Notes under the pieces: model-generated
Database searches by the model: none
Told to the model about the DNA's origin: nothing
The model's input: only the letters and a program-made list of their open reading frames with translations
Position numbers and translations under genes: made by a program
Assembly (NCBI GenBank): GCA_910586305.1
Contig: CAJUGS010000011.1
Coordinates: 10,091-74,090, forward strand
DNA from: an uncultured Duncaniella sp.
Lineage (GTDB): Bacteria; Bacteroidota; Bacteroidia; Bacteroidales; Muribaculaceae
Direction: 5' to 3'
DNA: 64,000 bases
Shown: positions 52,273 through 60,208 of the stretch, one piece after another
Numbering within the stretch: the first letter of the stretch is position 1
How the letters are laid out: every line of letters starts with the position of its first letter

Positions 52273-54210
52273 ATGGATGCAAAGACAAGAAAAATTTCAT
52301 CACTTGGACTTCTCGTCACACTTGGTATCGTTTTTGGTGACATTGGGACATCTCCGTTGTATGTCATGAAAGCAATATGCCATGCCAATCCGGCGTATTC
52401 CGCTGAATATGTGATTGGTGCTGTGTCGCTTGTAATCTGGACTCTCACGCTCCAGACCACTGTCAAATATGTCATGATTGCGCTTCGCGCCGACAATAAG
52501 GGAGAGGGAGGTATACTGGCGCTTTATTCGCTTGTGAAAAAGCGTGGAGCGCGATGGCTTTATCTTCTTGCCGCGGTTGGGGCGAGTATGCTTGTTGCCG
52601 ACGGTGTCATTACACCGGCCATGACCGTGACAACCTCAGTAGAAGGTCTTAACGGTCTCATGGCCGATCCTCCTGTCGTTCCTGTCACACTTGCCATCAT
52701 CTCTTTCATATTTATCGCACAGTGTCAGGGCACATCGGCAATCGGAAAGCTTTTTGGCCCGGTCATGTTGATATGGTTTCTTATGTTGGGAGTGCTTGGG
52801 GTTGCCAATATCGGCCTGTCACTGTCAATATTCAAGGCCTTTAACCCATGGTATGCCGTTAAAATTCTTGTCGACTATCCTGCGTGGTGGCTCATACTGG
52901 GAGCGGTGTTCCTGTGTACAACAGGAGCGGAAGCTCTTTACAGCGACCTGGGCCATTGTGGACGCTGGAATATCTCCGTAGCATGGATATTCGTTAAAAT
53001 CATGCTGATACTGAACTATCTCGGACAGGGTGCATGGATTCTTTCAAGACCGGACGGAGTGGCTCCGGAAGTTAATCCGTTTTATGCCATTATGCCTGAC
53101 TGGTGGCTTATTCCTGGAATCATCATGAGTACGCTGGCTTCTGTGATAGCTTCGCAGGCACTGATAAGTGGCTCGTTCACAATCTTTTCAGAGGCTGTCA
53201 ACATCAGTTTCTGGCCAAGGCTGCGAATAAAATATCCTTCCACATCAAAAGGACAGCTCTATATTCCGTCAGTCAACATCTTTCTGTATCTTGGGTGTGT
53301 GGTCACGGTGCTTGTGTTTCGTAATTCGGCCAATATGGAAGGTGCCTACGGGCTTGCCATAACTGTGACAATGCTTATGACGACTCTTCTTTTGGCTGAG
53401 TGGCTGAAGCAGGGAGGTACACGTCCTTGGCTCATATGGGCCTTCTTAGCTGTCTTTATTCTTGTTGAGGGTACCTTTCTGTGTGCCAATCTGTTTAAAT
53501 TTGCCCATGGGGGATGGTATACTCTGTTGATTGCAGGTATGATGTCTGTGATTGTGGTGATATGGTATAAGGCCACACGCATACGCGACAGTTATTTCAG
53601 ATACGAAGATATACGTGATAGGATTGCAGTCATTTCTGATATAAGTGCAGACCGTGAGATTCCAAAGTATGCCTCAAACCTTGTGTATTTCAGTAATTCA
53701 GCCGGCCCCTATGGTGTGGAAAGCAAGATTCTCTATTCTATCGTCAACAAGCAGCCCAAGCGTGCCGACCACTACTTCCTTATCCGGACAGACTTTACCG
53801 ATGAGCCTGACACTCTGGAATACTCTGTGTGCGAACTTCTGCCCGGTAAGGTTTTCAGCATAGCTATGCGTATTGGATTCCGGGTCGAACCGCGCGTGAC
53901 AGTGTATTTCCGTCAGATTATTGAGGAGCTTGTCCGCGACAACCGTCTTGATCTGTTGTCTGGCTATCCGTCGTTGAGGGCGAGGAAGGTGCCGGGCGAC
54001 TTTCGCTTCATTGTGATTCACAGAGTATTCTCCCCGTCGAGCGATTGCCGACCTATGGAACGATGGCTGATGACGATGTACGAGCGGTTGCGCCACATCG
54101 GGCCGGACACCCCGGAAGCCCTCGGGCTTGACACATCAAATACAACCGTGGAAAATGTACCTCTTATTCTTGCGTCGAAGAATAAACCGCGACGCATAAT
54201 GCAAGTGTGA
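52273..54210 (+). CDS. kup: Kup family potassium uptake permease
   Basis: Kup/HAK/KT transporter of 645 residues, about 12 helices plus a cytoplasmic C-terminus (about 450-645), importing K+ with H+. The N-terminal motif GLLVTLGIVFGDIGTSPLYV is diagnostic, as are DNKGEGGILALYSLVKKRG and GDVITPAMTV-like (here DGVITPAMTV). Monocistronic between two terminators or promoters. Confidence 0.93.
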   Translation: MDAKTRKISSLGLLVTLGIVFGDIGTSPLYVMKAICHANPAYSAEYVIGAVSLVIWTLTLQTTVKYVMIALRADNKGEGGILALYSLVKKRGARWLYLLAAVGASMLVADGVITPAMTVTTSVEGLNGLMADPPVVPVTLAIISFIFIAQCQGTSAIGKLFGPVMLIWFLMLGVLGVANIGLSLSIFKAFNPWYAVKILVDYPAWWLILGAVFLCTTGAEALYSDLGHCGRWNISVAWIFVKIMLILNYLGQGAWILSRPDGVAPEVNPFYAIMPDWWLIPGIIMSTLASVIASQALISGSFTIFSEAVNISFWPRLRIKYPSTSKGQLYIPSVNIFLYLGCVVTVLVFRNSANMEGAYGLAITVTMLMTTLLLAEWLKQGGTRPWLIWAFLAVFILVEGTFLCANLFKFAHGGWYTLLIAGMMSVIVVIWYKATRIRDSYFRYEDIRDRIAVISDISADREIPKYASNLVYFSNSAGPYGVESKILYSIVNKQPKRADHYFLIRTDFTDEPDTLEYSVCELLPGKVFSIAMRIGFRVEPRVTVYFRQIIEELVRDNRLDLLSGYPSLRARKVPGDFRFIVIHRVFSPSSDCRPMERWLMTMYERLRHIGPDTPEALGLDTSNTTVENVPLILASKNKPRRIMQV

Positions 54211-54268
54211 AAACAGGTGGCAGAAAGACGGACGGCGGGAAGTCTTTTTGTCGCTTTTTTAAGAATAA
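54211..54268. other. Short spacer between kup and the AAA+ gene promoter
   Basis: 58 nt including GGCGGGAAGTC and T-runs, perhaps a weak kup terminator. No feature is well supported. Confidence 0.3.
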
Positions 54269-54300
54269 TTTGGAAAATAAAATGAAAATACATAATTTTG
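54269..54300 (+). promoter_or_regulatory. Bacteroidetes-type promoter for the AAA+ gene leader
   Basis: TTTG (54269-54272), 20-nt spacer, TAATTTTG (54293-54300): exact consensus. It lies 321 nt upstream of the AAA+ ATG, so the transcript has a long leader. Confidence 0.75.
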
Positions 54301-54620
54301 CGATATGATGGGCGGTATAGTCCCATTGCAGATTAAAAAGTTTATGACACATCAGAATCATTTGTTCGCTTCACGACCCGTTTCTGCCATTTCGGTAAGA
54401 CGACGGCCTTGGCGGTATGTGTCATAATGTTTTTACTCCCTGATTTCTTACCAAAAATGCTTCGTTGCCGTCCGGCAGGCTGGAGGTGTGTCTTGTCACT
54501 CCTTAAGCCTCTCCGGGTCAGTGCGGTTGCGCGCGTACATTGAAATTCTGGGACACTCTCTCCTTTTTCTAATTAACATTTGTCCGGTTTGTCCGGATAT
54601 GACTTTTTAATCTGTGAATT
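54301..54620 (+). ncRNA. Structured 5' leader of the AAA+ gene (unidentified)
   Basis: About 315 nt of transcribed leader. TTATGACACAT (54342-54352) pairs perfectly with ATGTGTCATAA (54417-54427). GGTAAGA inside that stem (54394-54400) can instead pair with TCTTACC (54446-54452) outside it, so two folds compete or form a pseudoknot. Further hairpins are GGG/CCC (54310-54324), TGCCG/CGGCA (54466-54477), and GGAG...CTCC (54483-54502). A tandem repeat of TTTGTCCGG (54579-54595) lies just before the gene start. No known riboswitch was recognised. Confidence 0.45.
54305..54427 (+). CDS. Possible leader ORF (40 codons, or 27 from the inner ATG)
   Basis: Open from ATG 54305 (at the predicted transcription start) or ATG 54344 to TAA at 54425-54427. 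The C-terminus reads VRRRPWRYVS, with AGA CGA CGG codons in a row then another CGG three codons later. The stop codon and the inner ATG lie in the two arms of an 11-bp inverted repeat. It could be a leader peptide controlling the AAA+ gene, or merely a chance frame in a structured RNA. Confidence 0.35.
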   Translation: MMGGIVPLQIKKFMTHQNHLFASRPVSAISVRRRPWRYVS

Positions 54621-56417
54621 ATGATACCAAACAACAAAGTAAATATCGAAATCCTCTCCCTCTCTGTTCTTCCTTATTGTCCCTCGAGCCGCGCAGCCAC
54701 GGAATTTCCGGCGTTCGGCCTCTTCTCCAATCGGACACAGTTCATCCCATTTGCCAGACAGTCCCATGTGGCTGTCAAGATTAAGACCCGCAATCTCACT
54801 TTCGGGAACTCTCGTTCAAGAAAAAGCCGCAAGACATTTTTTGTCAATATACGTGACCTTGCCATAGACGTCGTTGTGGCTTCGCGCACACTGTGTGTGG
54901 AGATGTCTCACGACGAGCAATTTAGGACTCTGCGCATCGACATTCCGTTTCGTCGGTCTCAATTAAATCCCGATCACGATTACTCGGTCGAAGTTGCCGT
55001 GCCCGGAAGTGATATGGTTTTGGCTGCTCACCCGTTGTCGTATGTGTCTGTGCAAATGCTCCCCACGCGATATTATAGTCCGGTATCGGCTTACGTGGAG
55101 GCTGCTGTTGCCAGTAGAGACGGTGATGACGTGGCTGAGATTCGCTTTGTCTCGATTTCATCTCTCGCCAAGGGCCGATCGGTGGTGTTTCTACTCGAAA
55201 ACAATGTTACTCAGCTTGCTCGTCTTCCCGAGCTCTTCATCTCTTTTGTTAGTCGTGACGGACGTTCTGTCATGCTTCCTTGTTCGCTCGTGCCTCATGA
55301 ATCGGGCGGAGTCAGATATGTAAAAGCATCGTGTCCTGTGCCGGAGGAAATTGATATTGACTCCTATCTGTATGTCGAACTGTTCTCTATGGGCTATCAT
55401 TTCACCGGCGCGCTGTTTGACGCATCTGCCGGTTATGACGAGGAGGGGGAACTGTATGCTGAGGAACTTGGCGTTATCTCCAATCTGACAGTGGAGAAGG
55501 TCAGAAATGTGCTTGAGACAAGGCGTATGGACAGATCTAACTCTTCTTCCGAAACAGGCAGGCCTCATATGTCGCCGCTCGATTCGCTTGTGGGGCTGAA
55601 ATCAGTCAAGGCCAGGCTTGAAAGCTGTAGAAAACTCATGGACTTCTACCGTCTGCGTCGTGAAGCGGGGCTCCCGGCGTTGTCTACGCCACTCCATTGC
55701 CTGTTTCTCGGATCTCCGGGTACTGGCAAAACCACCGTGGCCAAGGAGCTTGGACGGGTGATGCATGAATGCGGGGCTTTGTCGAGCGGCCATATGGTTA
55801 TACGAGAGAGAGCTTCGCTGCTGGGGCAGTACTACAACTCTGAGTCAGAGAAAACCCTTGCTGCAATAAAAGAGGCTCAAGGCGGGATATTGTTTATTGA
55901 CGAGGCATACCAGCTGCATCAGCCGTCCGACCCCAAAGACCCTGGTCGCTTTGTGCTCGAGACTCTTATGACGGCCTTGGCCGATACTTCCAAGCGTGAC
56001 TGGATGTTAATTCTTGCCGGATACACGGAGCCTATGCTTGCCATGTTTTCTCTCAACCCCGGCCTCGCTTCTCGCATCCCCGAGAGTAATTTCTATAAGT
56101 TCGACGATTTTACCGAGGAGGAACTCATGGAGATAGCCACACGTTATCTTTCTTCAAAGAGATTTGTGTTGTCCGATTCCGCGCACGAAGCTCTGTCGCG
56201 ACGGCTTTCCTCGGACTATGCTTCACGAAAAAGCGATTTCGGAAATGCCCGCCACGTAGTCAATCTTATTGAGACGGAGGTAATTCCGGCTATGGCCATG
56301 AGGGTCTCTGAAATTAAGTCGCCATCGCGGTCCGAACTTGTTGAAATCCAGCCGTCCGACATCCCCTCGCCGGCCATCGTGCGTATTCCCCCTCGTCGCA
56401 TCGGCTTTGCTTGCTGA
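54621..56417 (+). CDS. CbbX/SpoVK-type AAA+ ATPase with an all-beta N-terminal half
   Basis: A 598-residue protein. The C-terminal half (about 318-575) is an AAA+ module of the CbbX/CfxQ/SpoVK kind: Walker A GSPGTGKTT (364-372), Walker B ILFIDEAY (423-430), a second-region GLASRIP with the expected arginine (Arg485), and DSLVGLKSVKARLE before it. The first 310 residues contain no domain I recognise; they look like several beta domains (VAVKIKTRNLTFGN; LRIDIPFRRSQLNPDHDYSVEV). No membrane helix or signal is seen, so it is probably cytoplasmic. Relatives of this AAA+ class remodel protein complexes (Rubisco activase, type VII secretion EccA), but no partner is adjacent here. Confidence 0.8.
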   Translation: MIPNNKVNIEILSLSVLPYCPSSRAATEFPAFGLFSNRTQFIPFARQSHVAVKIKTRNLTFGNSRSRKSRKTFFVNIRDLAIDVVVASRTLCVEMSHDEQFRTLRIDIPFRRSQLNPDHDYSVEVAVPGSDMVLAAHPLSYVSVQMLPTRYYSPVSAYVEAAVASRDGDDVAEIRFVSISSLAKGRSVVFLLENNVTQLARLPELFISFVSRDGRSVMLPCSLVPHESGGVRYVKASCPVPEEIDIDSYLYVELFSMGYHFTGALFDASAGYDEEGELYAEELGVISNLTVEKVRNVLETRRMDRSNSSSETGRPHMSPLDSLVGLKSVKARLESCRKLMDFYRLRREAGLPALSTPLHCLFLGSPGTGKTTVAKELGRVMHECGALSSGHMVIRERASLLGQYYNSESEKTLAAIKEAQGGILFIDEAYQLHQPSDPKDPGRFVLETLMTALADTSKRDWMLILAGYTEPMLAMFSLNPGLASRIPESNFYKFDDFTEEELMEIATRYLSSKRFVLSDSAHEALSRRLSSDYASRKSDFGNARHVVNLIETEVIPAMAMRVSEIKSPSRSELVEIQPSDIPSPAIVRIPPRRIGFAC

Positions 56418-56456
56418 TGTTCCCTTTGACGCGGTGCCGGCACGGGTATTTGTGTC

Positions 56457-57239
56457 CTACACCGCGTCAAATTTCTTTCTGTAAAACATGAAGTCTCTGC
56501 CCAGATACTTTTCCCTCACCACGGGATTTTCGGCAAGTTCTTCCGAAGTGCCTTGGAAAAGGATCTTTCCTTCAAACAGCAGATAAGCGCGGTCGGTGAT
56601 GCGCAGTGTCTCCTGGGCATTGTGGTCGGTGATGAGAATGCCTATGTTTTTCTCTTTCAGACTGTACACTACCGACTGGATATCCTCTACTGCAATAGGG
56701 TCGACACCGGCGAACGGCTCGTCAAGCATAATGAATTTCGGGTTTATTGCGAGGCATCGTGCTATCTCTGTGCGACGGCGTTCGCCTCCCGACAGACGGT
56801 CGCCAAGGTTGTGGCGCACCTTTTCGAGACGGAATTCTTTTATGAGACTCTCGAGTTTCTCTTTTTGGTATTCCGCCGATGTGTCGGTCATTTGGAGCAC
56901 AGCTCTGATATTGTCCTCTACAGAGAGTTTGCGAAACACACTCGCCTCCTGGGCGAGATAGCCGATACCGTTGCGCGCTCTCTTGTAGACGGGAAACTTC
57001 GTGATGTTCAGGTCGTCAAGGTATATCTGCCCCTCGTTCGGGGTGATAAGCCCTACGGTCATGTAGAAAGTTGTGGTTTTCCCGGCTCCGTTCGGTCCGA
57101 GAAGACCCACGATTTCTCCTTGTGTGACATTGATTGACACATGGTTGGCCACTGTGCGCTTGCCATATTTCTTGACAAGGTTGTCAGTGCGGAGCACCAT
57201 CTTCTTTTCGGTCTCTTCTTTCTTTTCAGTCTCTTCCAT
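56457..57239 (-). CDS. lptB: LPS export ABC transporter ATP-binding protein LptB
   Basis: LptB, 260 residues, the ATPase driving lipopolysaccharide from the inner membrane to the cell surface with LptFG. Motifs are Walker [10 protein letters not shown], the family-specific [20 protein letters not shown], signature [13 protein letters not shown] and Walker [15 protein letters not shown] charged N-terminal tail ([13 protein letters not shown]) precedes the usual start; a downstream ATG at 57200 ([13 protein letters not shown]) would give the standard length and is an alternative. Starts 7 nt after udk. Confidence 0.93.
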   Translation of the reverse strand: MEETEKKEETEKKMVLRTDNLVKKYGKRTVANHVSINVTQGEIVGLLGPNGAGKTTTFYMTVGLITPNEGQIYLDDLNITKFPVYKRARNGIGYLAQEASVFRKLSVEDNIRAVLQMTDTSAEYQKEKLESLIKEFRLEKVRHNLGDRLSGGERRRTEIARCLAINPKFIMLDEPFAGVDPIAVEDIQSVVYSLKEKNIGILITDHNAQETLRITDRAYLLFEGKILFQGTSEELAENPVVREKYLGRDFMFYRKKFDAV

Positions 57240-57246
57240 CTGTCGC

Positions 57247-57861
57247 TCAGTTTTTGCGCAGGCGCGATTCGATATAGTCGGTTAGGAGCTGGATTGCCAC
57301 CACGTTGTTACCGCCTTGTGGCACAATGAGGTCGGCGGCCTTTTTCGAAGGTTCTATGTACATCTCATGCATGGGCTTAAGCACACTGATGTAACGGTCG
57401 AGTACCATCTGAGGGGTGCGTCCGCGCTCCACGCAGTCTCGGGCTATGACGCGAATGAGGCGCTCGTCGGCTTCTGCGTCAACAAAGACCTTGACATCAA
57501 GCATCTTGCGCAGTGTGGGGTCGGTAAGAACAAGAATCCCTTCCACAATAACAACTTCGCGAGGCTCAACCCTGATTGTCTCGGGCTGGCGGGTGCAGGT
57601 GAGATAGGAGTATGTGGGCATCTCTATTGCTTTCCCGTCCTTAAGGGTCTTGAGCTGTTCCACGAGCAGTGACCATTCTATTGAGGCCGGTTCGTCAAAG
57701 TTGATTTTACTCCGTTCCTCCACGGGTATATGGCTCGAATCCTTATAGTAGGAATCCTGTGGTAATATAGCCACCTCTCCGGGTGGCAAGGAGTTGATTA
57801 TCTTATTGACTACGGTGGTCTTGCCGGAGCCTGTACCCCCGGCTATTCCTATGACTAACAT
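57247..57861 (-). CDS. udk: Uridine kinase
   Basis: Uridine/cytidine kinase of the pyrimidine salvage pathway, 204 residues. P-loop [20 protein letters not shown] and [10 protein letters not shown] are family motifs, and the C-terminal [19 protein letters not shown] fits. First gene of the udk-lptB pair, with a -7 box (minus-strand TACCTTTG, 57889-57882) about 20 nt upstream. Confidence 0.94.
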   Translation of the reverse strand: MLVIGIAGGTGSGKTTVVNKIINSLPPGEVAILPQDSYYKDSSHIPVEERSKINFDEPASIEWSLLVEQLKTLKDGKAIEMPTYSYLTCTRQPETIRVEPREVVIVEGILVLTDPTLRKMLDVKVFVDAEADERLIRVIARDCVERGRTPQMVLDRYISVLKPMHEMYIEPSKKAADLIVPQGGNNVVAIQLLTDYIESRLRKN

Positions 57862-57881
57862 TGCTATCTCTGTTTTTTACG

Positions 57882-57920
57882 CAAAGGTAGGAAAAAATTC
57901 ATGATTTTTTGCTACCTTTG
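57882..57920. promoter_or_regulatory. Palindromic divergent promoter between udk and nfnA
   Basis: CAAAGGTAG (57882-57890) and CTACCTTTG (57912-57920) form perfect 9-nt arms with a 21-nt, near-symmetrical spacer (poly-A on one side, poly-T on the other). Each arm contains a TACCTTTG -7 box, one per strand, facing away from each other, for udk-lptB and for the nfnA operon. Neither has a canonical TTTG at -33. Confidence 0.6.
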
Positions 57921-57947
57921 TGAAATATTGAATCGCAACACACCATT

Positions 57948-58727
57948 ATGAACAAGATAGTATCCAAGGAGCATTTCTCCGACCATGTCGTCAAGTTTGT
58001 GGTAGAGGCTCCAATGATTGCGCGCTCACGTCGTCCTGGCCATTTTGTTATTGTGCGGGCCGGAGAGGGAGGAGAACGCATTCCCCTCACTATTGCCGAT
58101 GCTGATACCGGTCGTGGCACCATCACTCTTGTGGTGCAGGAGGTGGGCGACTCCACTCGTAAGATTTGTGCCCTTGAACCGGGCGAGTGTCTCACCGATG
58201 TTGTCGGTCCTCTTGGACAGGCCACCCACATAGAAAATGTCGGTACCGTCGTGTGTTGTGGCGGTGGGGTGGGAGTGGCGCCTTTGCTGCCTATCATTAA
58301 AGCTATGAAGCAGGCTGGCAACCGTGTCATATCTGTCCTCGCAGCCCGTACTGCCGACCTGGTTATTCTTGCTGACGAAGTGGCTGAATGGAGTGACGAG
58401 GTGGTTATTATGACCGATGACGGTTCCCTTGGCCGCAAAGGGCTCGTCACCGATGGCGTAGAGGAGGTGATCGGACGTGAAAAGGTTGACCTTGTAGTGA
58501 CTATCGGTCCTGCCATAATGATGAAATTCGTGGCTCTGATGACAGCTAAATACAATGTCCCGACAATGTGTTCGCTCAACACCATCATGGTCGACGGCAC
58601 CGGAATGTGTGGTGCCTGTCGTGTCACTGTCGATGGCCGAACCCGATTCGTCTGCATTGACGGTCCGGAATTCGATGCTCATAAAGTCGACTTTGATGAG
58701 ATGATGATGAGAATGAAAAGTTTCTAA
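57948..58727 (+). CDS. nfnA: NfnA-type FAD/NAD-binding [2Fe-2S] subunit
   Basis: A 259-residue flavoprotein of the ferredoxin-NADP reductase fold with a C-terminal [2Fe-2S] site (CSLNTIMVDGTGMCGACRV and a later Cys before IDGPEFD). Annotated in databases also as sulfide/dihydroorotate dehydrogenase-like electron-transfer subunit. Directly followed by the NfnB-like large subunit, it probably forms the NADH-dependent reduced ferredoxin:NADP+ oxidoreductase (NfnAB), a bifurcating enzyme of anaerobes. PyrK is a sequence neighbour, but no dihydroorotate dehydrogenase lies alongside. Confidence 0.88.
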   Translation: MNKIVSKEHFSDHVVKFVVEAPMIARSRRPGHFVIVRAGEGGERIPLTIADADTGRGTITLVVQEVGDSTRKICALEPGECLTDVVGPLGQATHIENVGTVVCCGGGVGVAPLLPIIKAMKQAGNRVISVLAARTADLVILADEVAEWSDEVVIMTDDGSLGRKGLVTDGVEEVIGREKVDLVVTIGPAIMMKFVALMTAKYNVPTMCSLNTIMVDGTGMCGACRVTVDGRTRFVCIDGPEFDAHKVDFDEMMMRMKSF

Positions 58728-58744
58728 ACCAATTGGAATCCGCT

Positions 58745-60208
58745 ATGAAACAAGATAATTCGCGTGATGCTTCTTGGCGAGAGTCATTGCGTAAGGCGAT
58801 GTCTGCAAAGGAGCGCACATCCATCCCGCGCGTTGAAATGCCACATCTTCCGGCCGACTACCGAGTCACCTGCAACGAGGAGGTCAATTCAGGCCTTTCT
58901 GCCCCGCAGGCTGTCACTGAGTCGCGCCGTTGCCTCGATTGCCCTGATCCGCAGTGTGTCACAGGATGCCCTGTGGCCGTTGACATCCCGGGCTTCATAA
59001 AGAATATTGAGCGGGAGGATTTTCTCGGTGCGGCAGAGGTGCTCAAGTCCACCAGTGCGCTTCCGGCAGTCTGTGGTCGCGTGTGTCCCCAGGAGAAACA
59101 GTGCGAATCACGCTGCATATACAACAAAATGAAGAAACAGCCTGTCGCCATAGGCTATCTTGAACGTTTTGCCGCTGATTTTCAGCGCGAGTATGCCAAG
59201 GCGCATCCTGTTGTTCCATCGCGTCAGTCCACCAATGGACTTAAGGTCGCTGTAGCAGGATCCGGCCCGGCCGGGCTTTCCTTTGCAGGCGACATGGCCA
59301 AGCTTGGTTATGAGGTCACTGTTTTCGAGGCTCTCCACGAAATTGGAGGTGTGTTGAAATACGGTATTCCCGAGTTCCGTCTGCCAAATGAGGTAGTGGA
59401 AGCCGAGATTGACGGCCTTCGCGCCCTCGGAGTAGAGTTTGTCAGCGATTGCGTTGTCGGAAAGACGATTTCATATGAGGACATTGTCAACAGTGGTTAC
59501 TCCGGACTCTTTGTCGCTTCCGGAGCCGGATTGCCACGCTTCATGGGCATACCCGGTGAAAATTACGTGGGTATAATGTCAAGCAACGAATATCTGACGC
59601 GCATCAACCTCATGGGGGCCGGTCGTGAAGGTCATGACACACCTGTGCTCAAAGGTCGGCGTGTGGCAGTGGTCGGAGGTGGCAATACAGCCATGGACTC
59701 CGTTCGCACCGCTCGTCGTCAAGGAGCTGAAGTGGCGATGATTGTCTATCGCCGTAGCGAAGAAGAGATGCCCGCGAGAGTAGAGGAGGTGCTCCATGCC
59801 AAGGAGGAAGGAGTCCGTTTCCTCACACTGTGCAATCCTGTGGAATATCTGGCCGACGAGAAGGGACGTGTATGTGCCATGAGGGTACAGCGCATGGAAC
59901 TTGGTGAGCCGGATGCATCCGGGCGACGCTCGCCCGTGCCTGTCGAGGGTGCCATCGAGGAGATTCCTGTCGACTTGGTTATTGTCAGCGTGGGCGTATC
60001 TCCTAATCCACTTATTCCAAACGCAATAAGCGAGCTTGAAGTGTCTCGTAGAGGCACGGTTGTCGTCGACGAAGCCACCATGCAGTCATCCATTCCCAAT
60101 CTCTATGCCGGAGGTGACATAGTGCGTGGAGGTGCCACCGTTATTCTTGCGATGGGTGATGGCCGTCGAGCCGCAGCAGCAATGCACAACAGACTTTCTG
60201 CCCTATGA
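58745..60208 (+). CDS. nfnB: NfnB-type NADPH-binding subunit (annotated as glutamate synthase small-chain homologue)
   Basis: A 487-residue protein like the glutamate synthase small subunit (GltD): N-terminal iron-sulfur cysteines (RRCLDCPDPQCVTGCPVAVDIP; CGRVCPQEKQCESRC), FAD site (VAVAGSGPAGLSFAGDMAK) and NADPH site (VAVVGGGNTAMDSVRTA). Because no glutamate synthase large subunit is near and nfnA precedes it by 17 nt, the NfnB role is favoured. Start at ATG 58745 rather than TTG 58733. Its stop overlaps the next ATG by 4 nt. Confidence 0.88.
   Translation: MKQDNSRDASWRESLRKAMSAKERTSIPRVEMPHLPADYRVTCNEEVNSGLSAPQAVTESRRCLDCPDPQCVTGCPVAVDIPGFIKNIEREDFLGAAEVLKSTSALPAVCGRVCPQEKQCESRCIYNKMKKQPVAIGYLERFAADFQREYAKAHPVVPSRQSTNGLKVAVAGSGPAGLSFAGDMAKLGYEVTVFEALHEIGGVLKYGIPEFRLPNEVVEAEIDGLRALGVEFVSDCVVGKTISYEDIVNSGYSGLFVASGAGLPRFMGIPGENYVGIMSSNEYLTRINLMGAGREGHDTPVLKGRRVAVVGGGNTAMDSVRTARRQGAEVAMIVYRRSEEEMPARVEEVLHAKEEGVRFLTLCNPVEYLADEKGRVCAMRVQRMELGEPDASGRRSPVPVEGAIEEIPVDLVIVSVGVSPNPLIPNAISELEVSRRGTVVVDEATMQSSIPNLYAGGDIVRGGATVILAMGDGRRAAAAMHNRLSAL

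Noticed and set aside
54621..56417. Type VII secretion EccA
   Set aside because: The AAA+ module resembles the EccA/CbbX class, but no other type VII component is nearby and the N-terminus is beta-rich, not TPR.
57948..58727. Dihydroorotate dehydrogenase electron-transfer subunit PyrK
   Set aside because: No pyrD is adjacent, and the partner gene is NfnB-like.
58745..60208. Glutamate synthase small subunit (GltD) as the primary name
   Set aside because: No glutamate synthase large subunit is present and an NfnA-type [2Fe-2S] flavoprotein gene lies directly upstream, so NfnB is the better reading.
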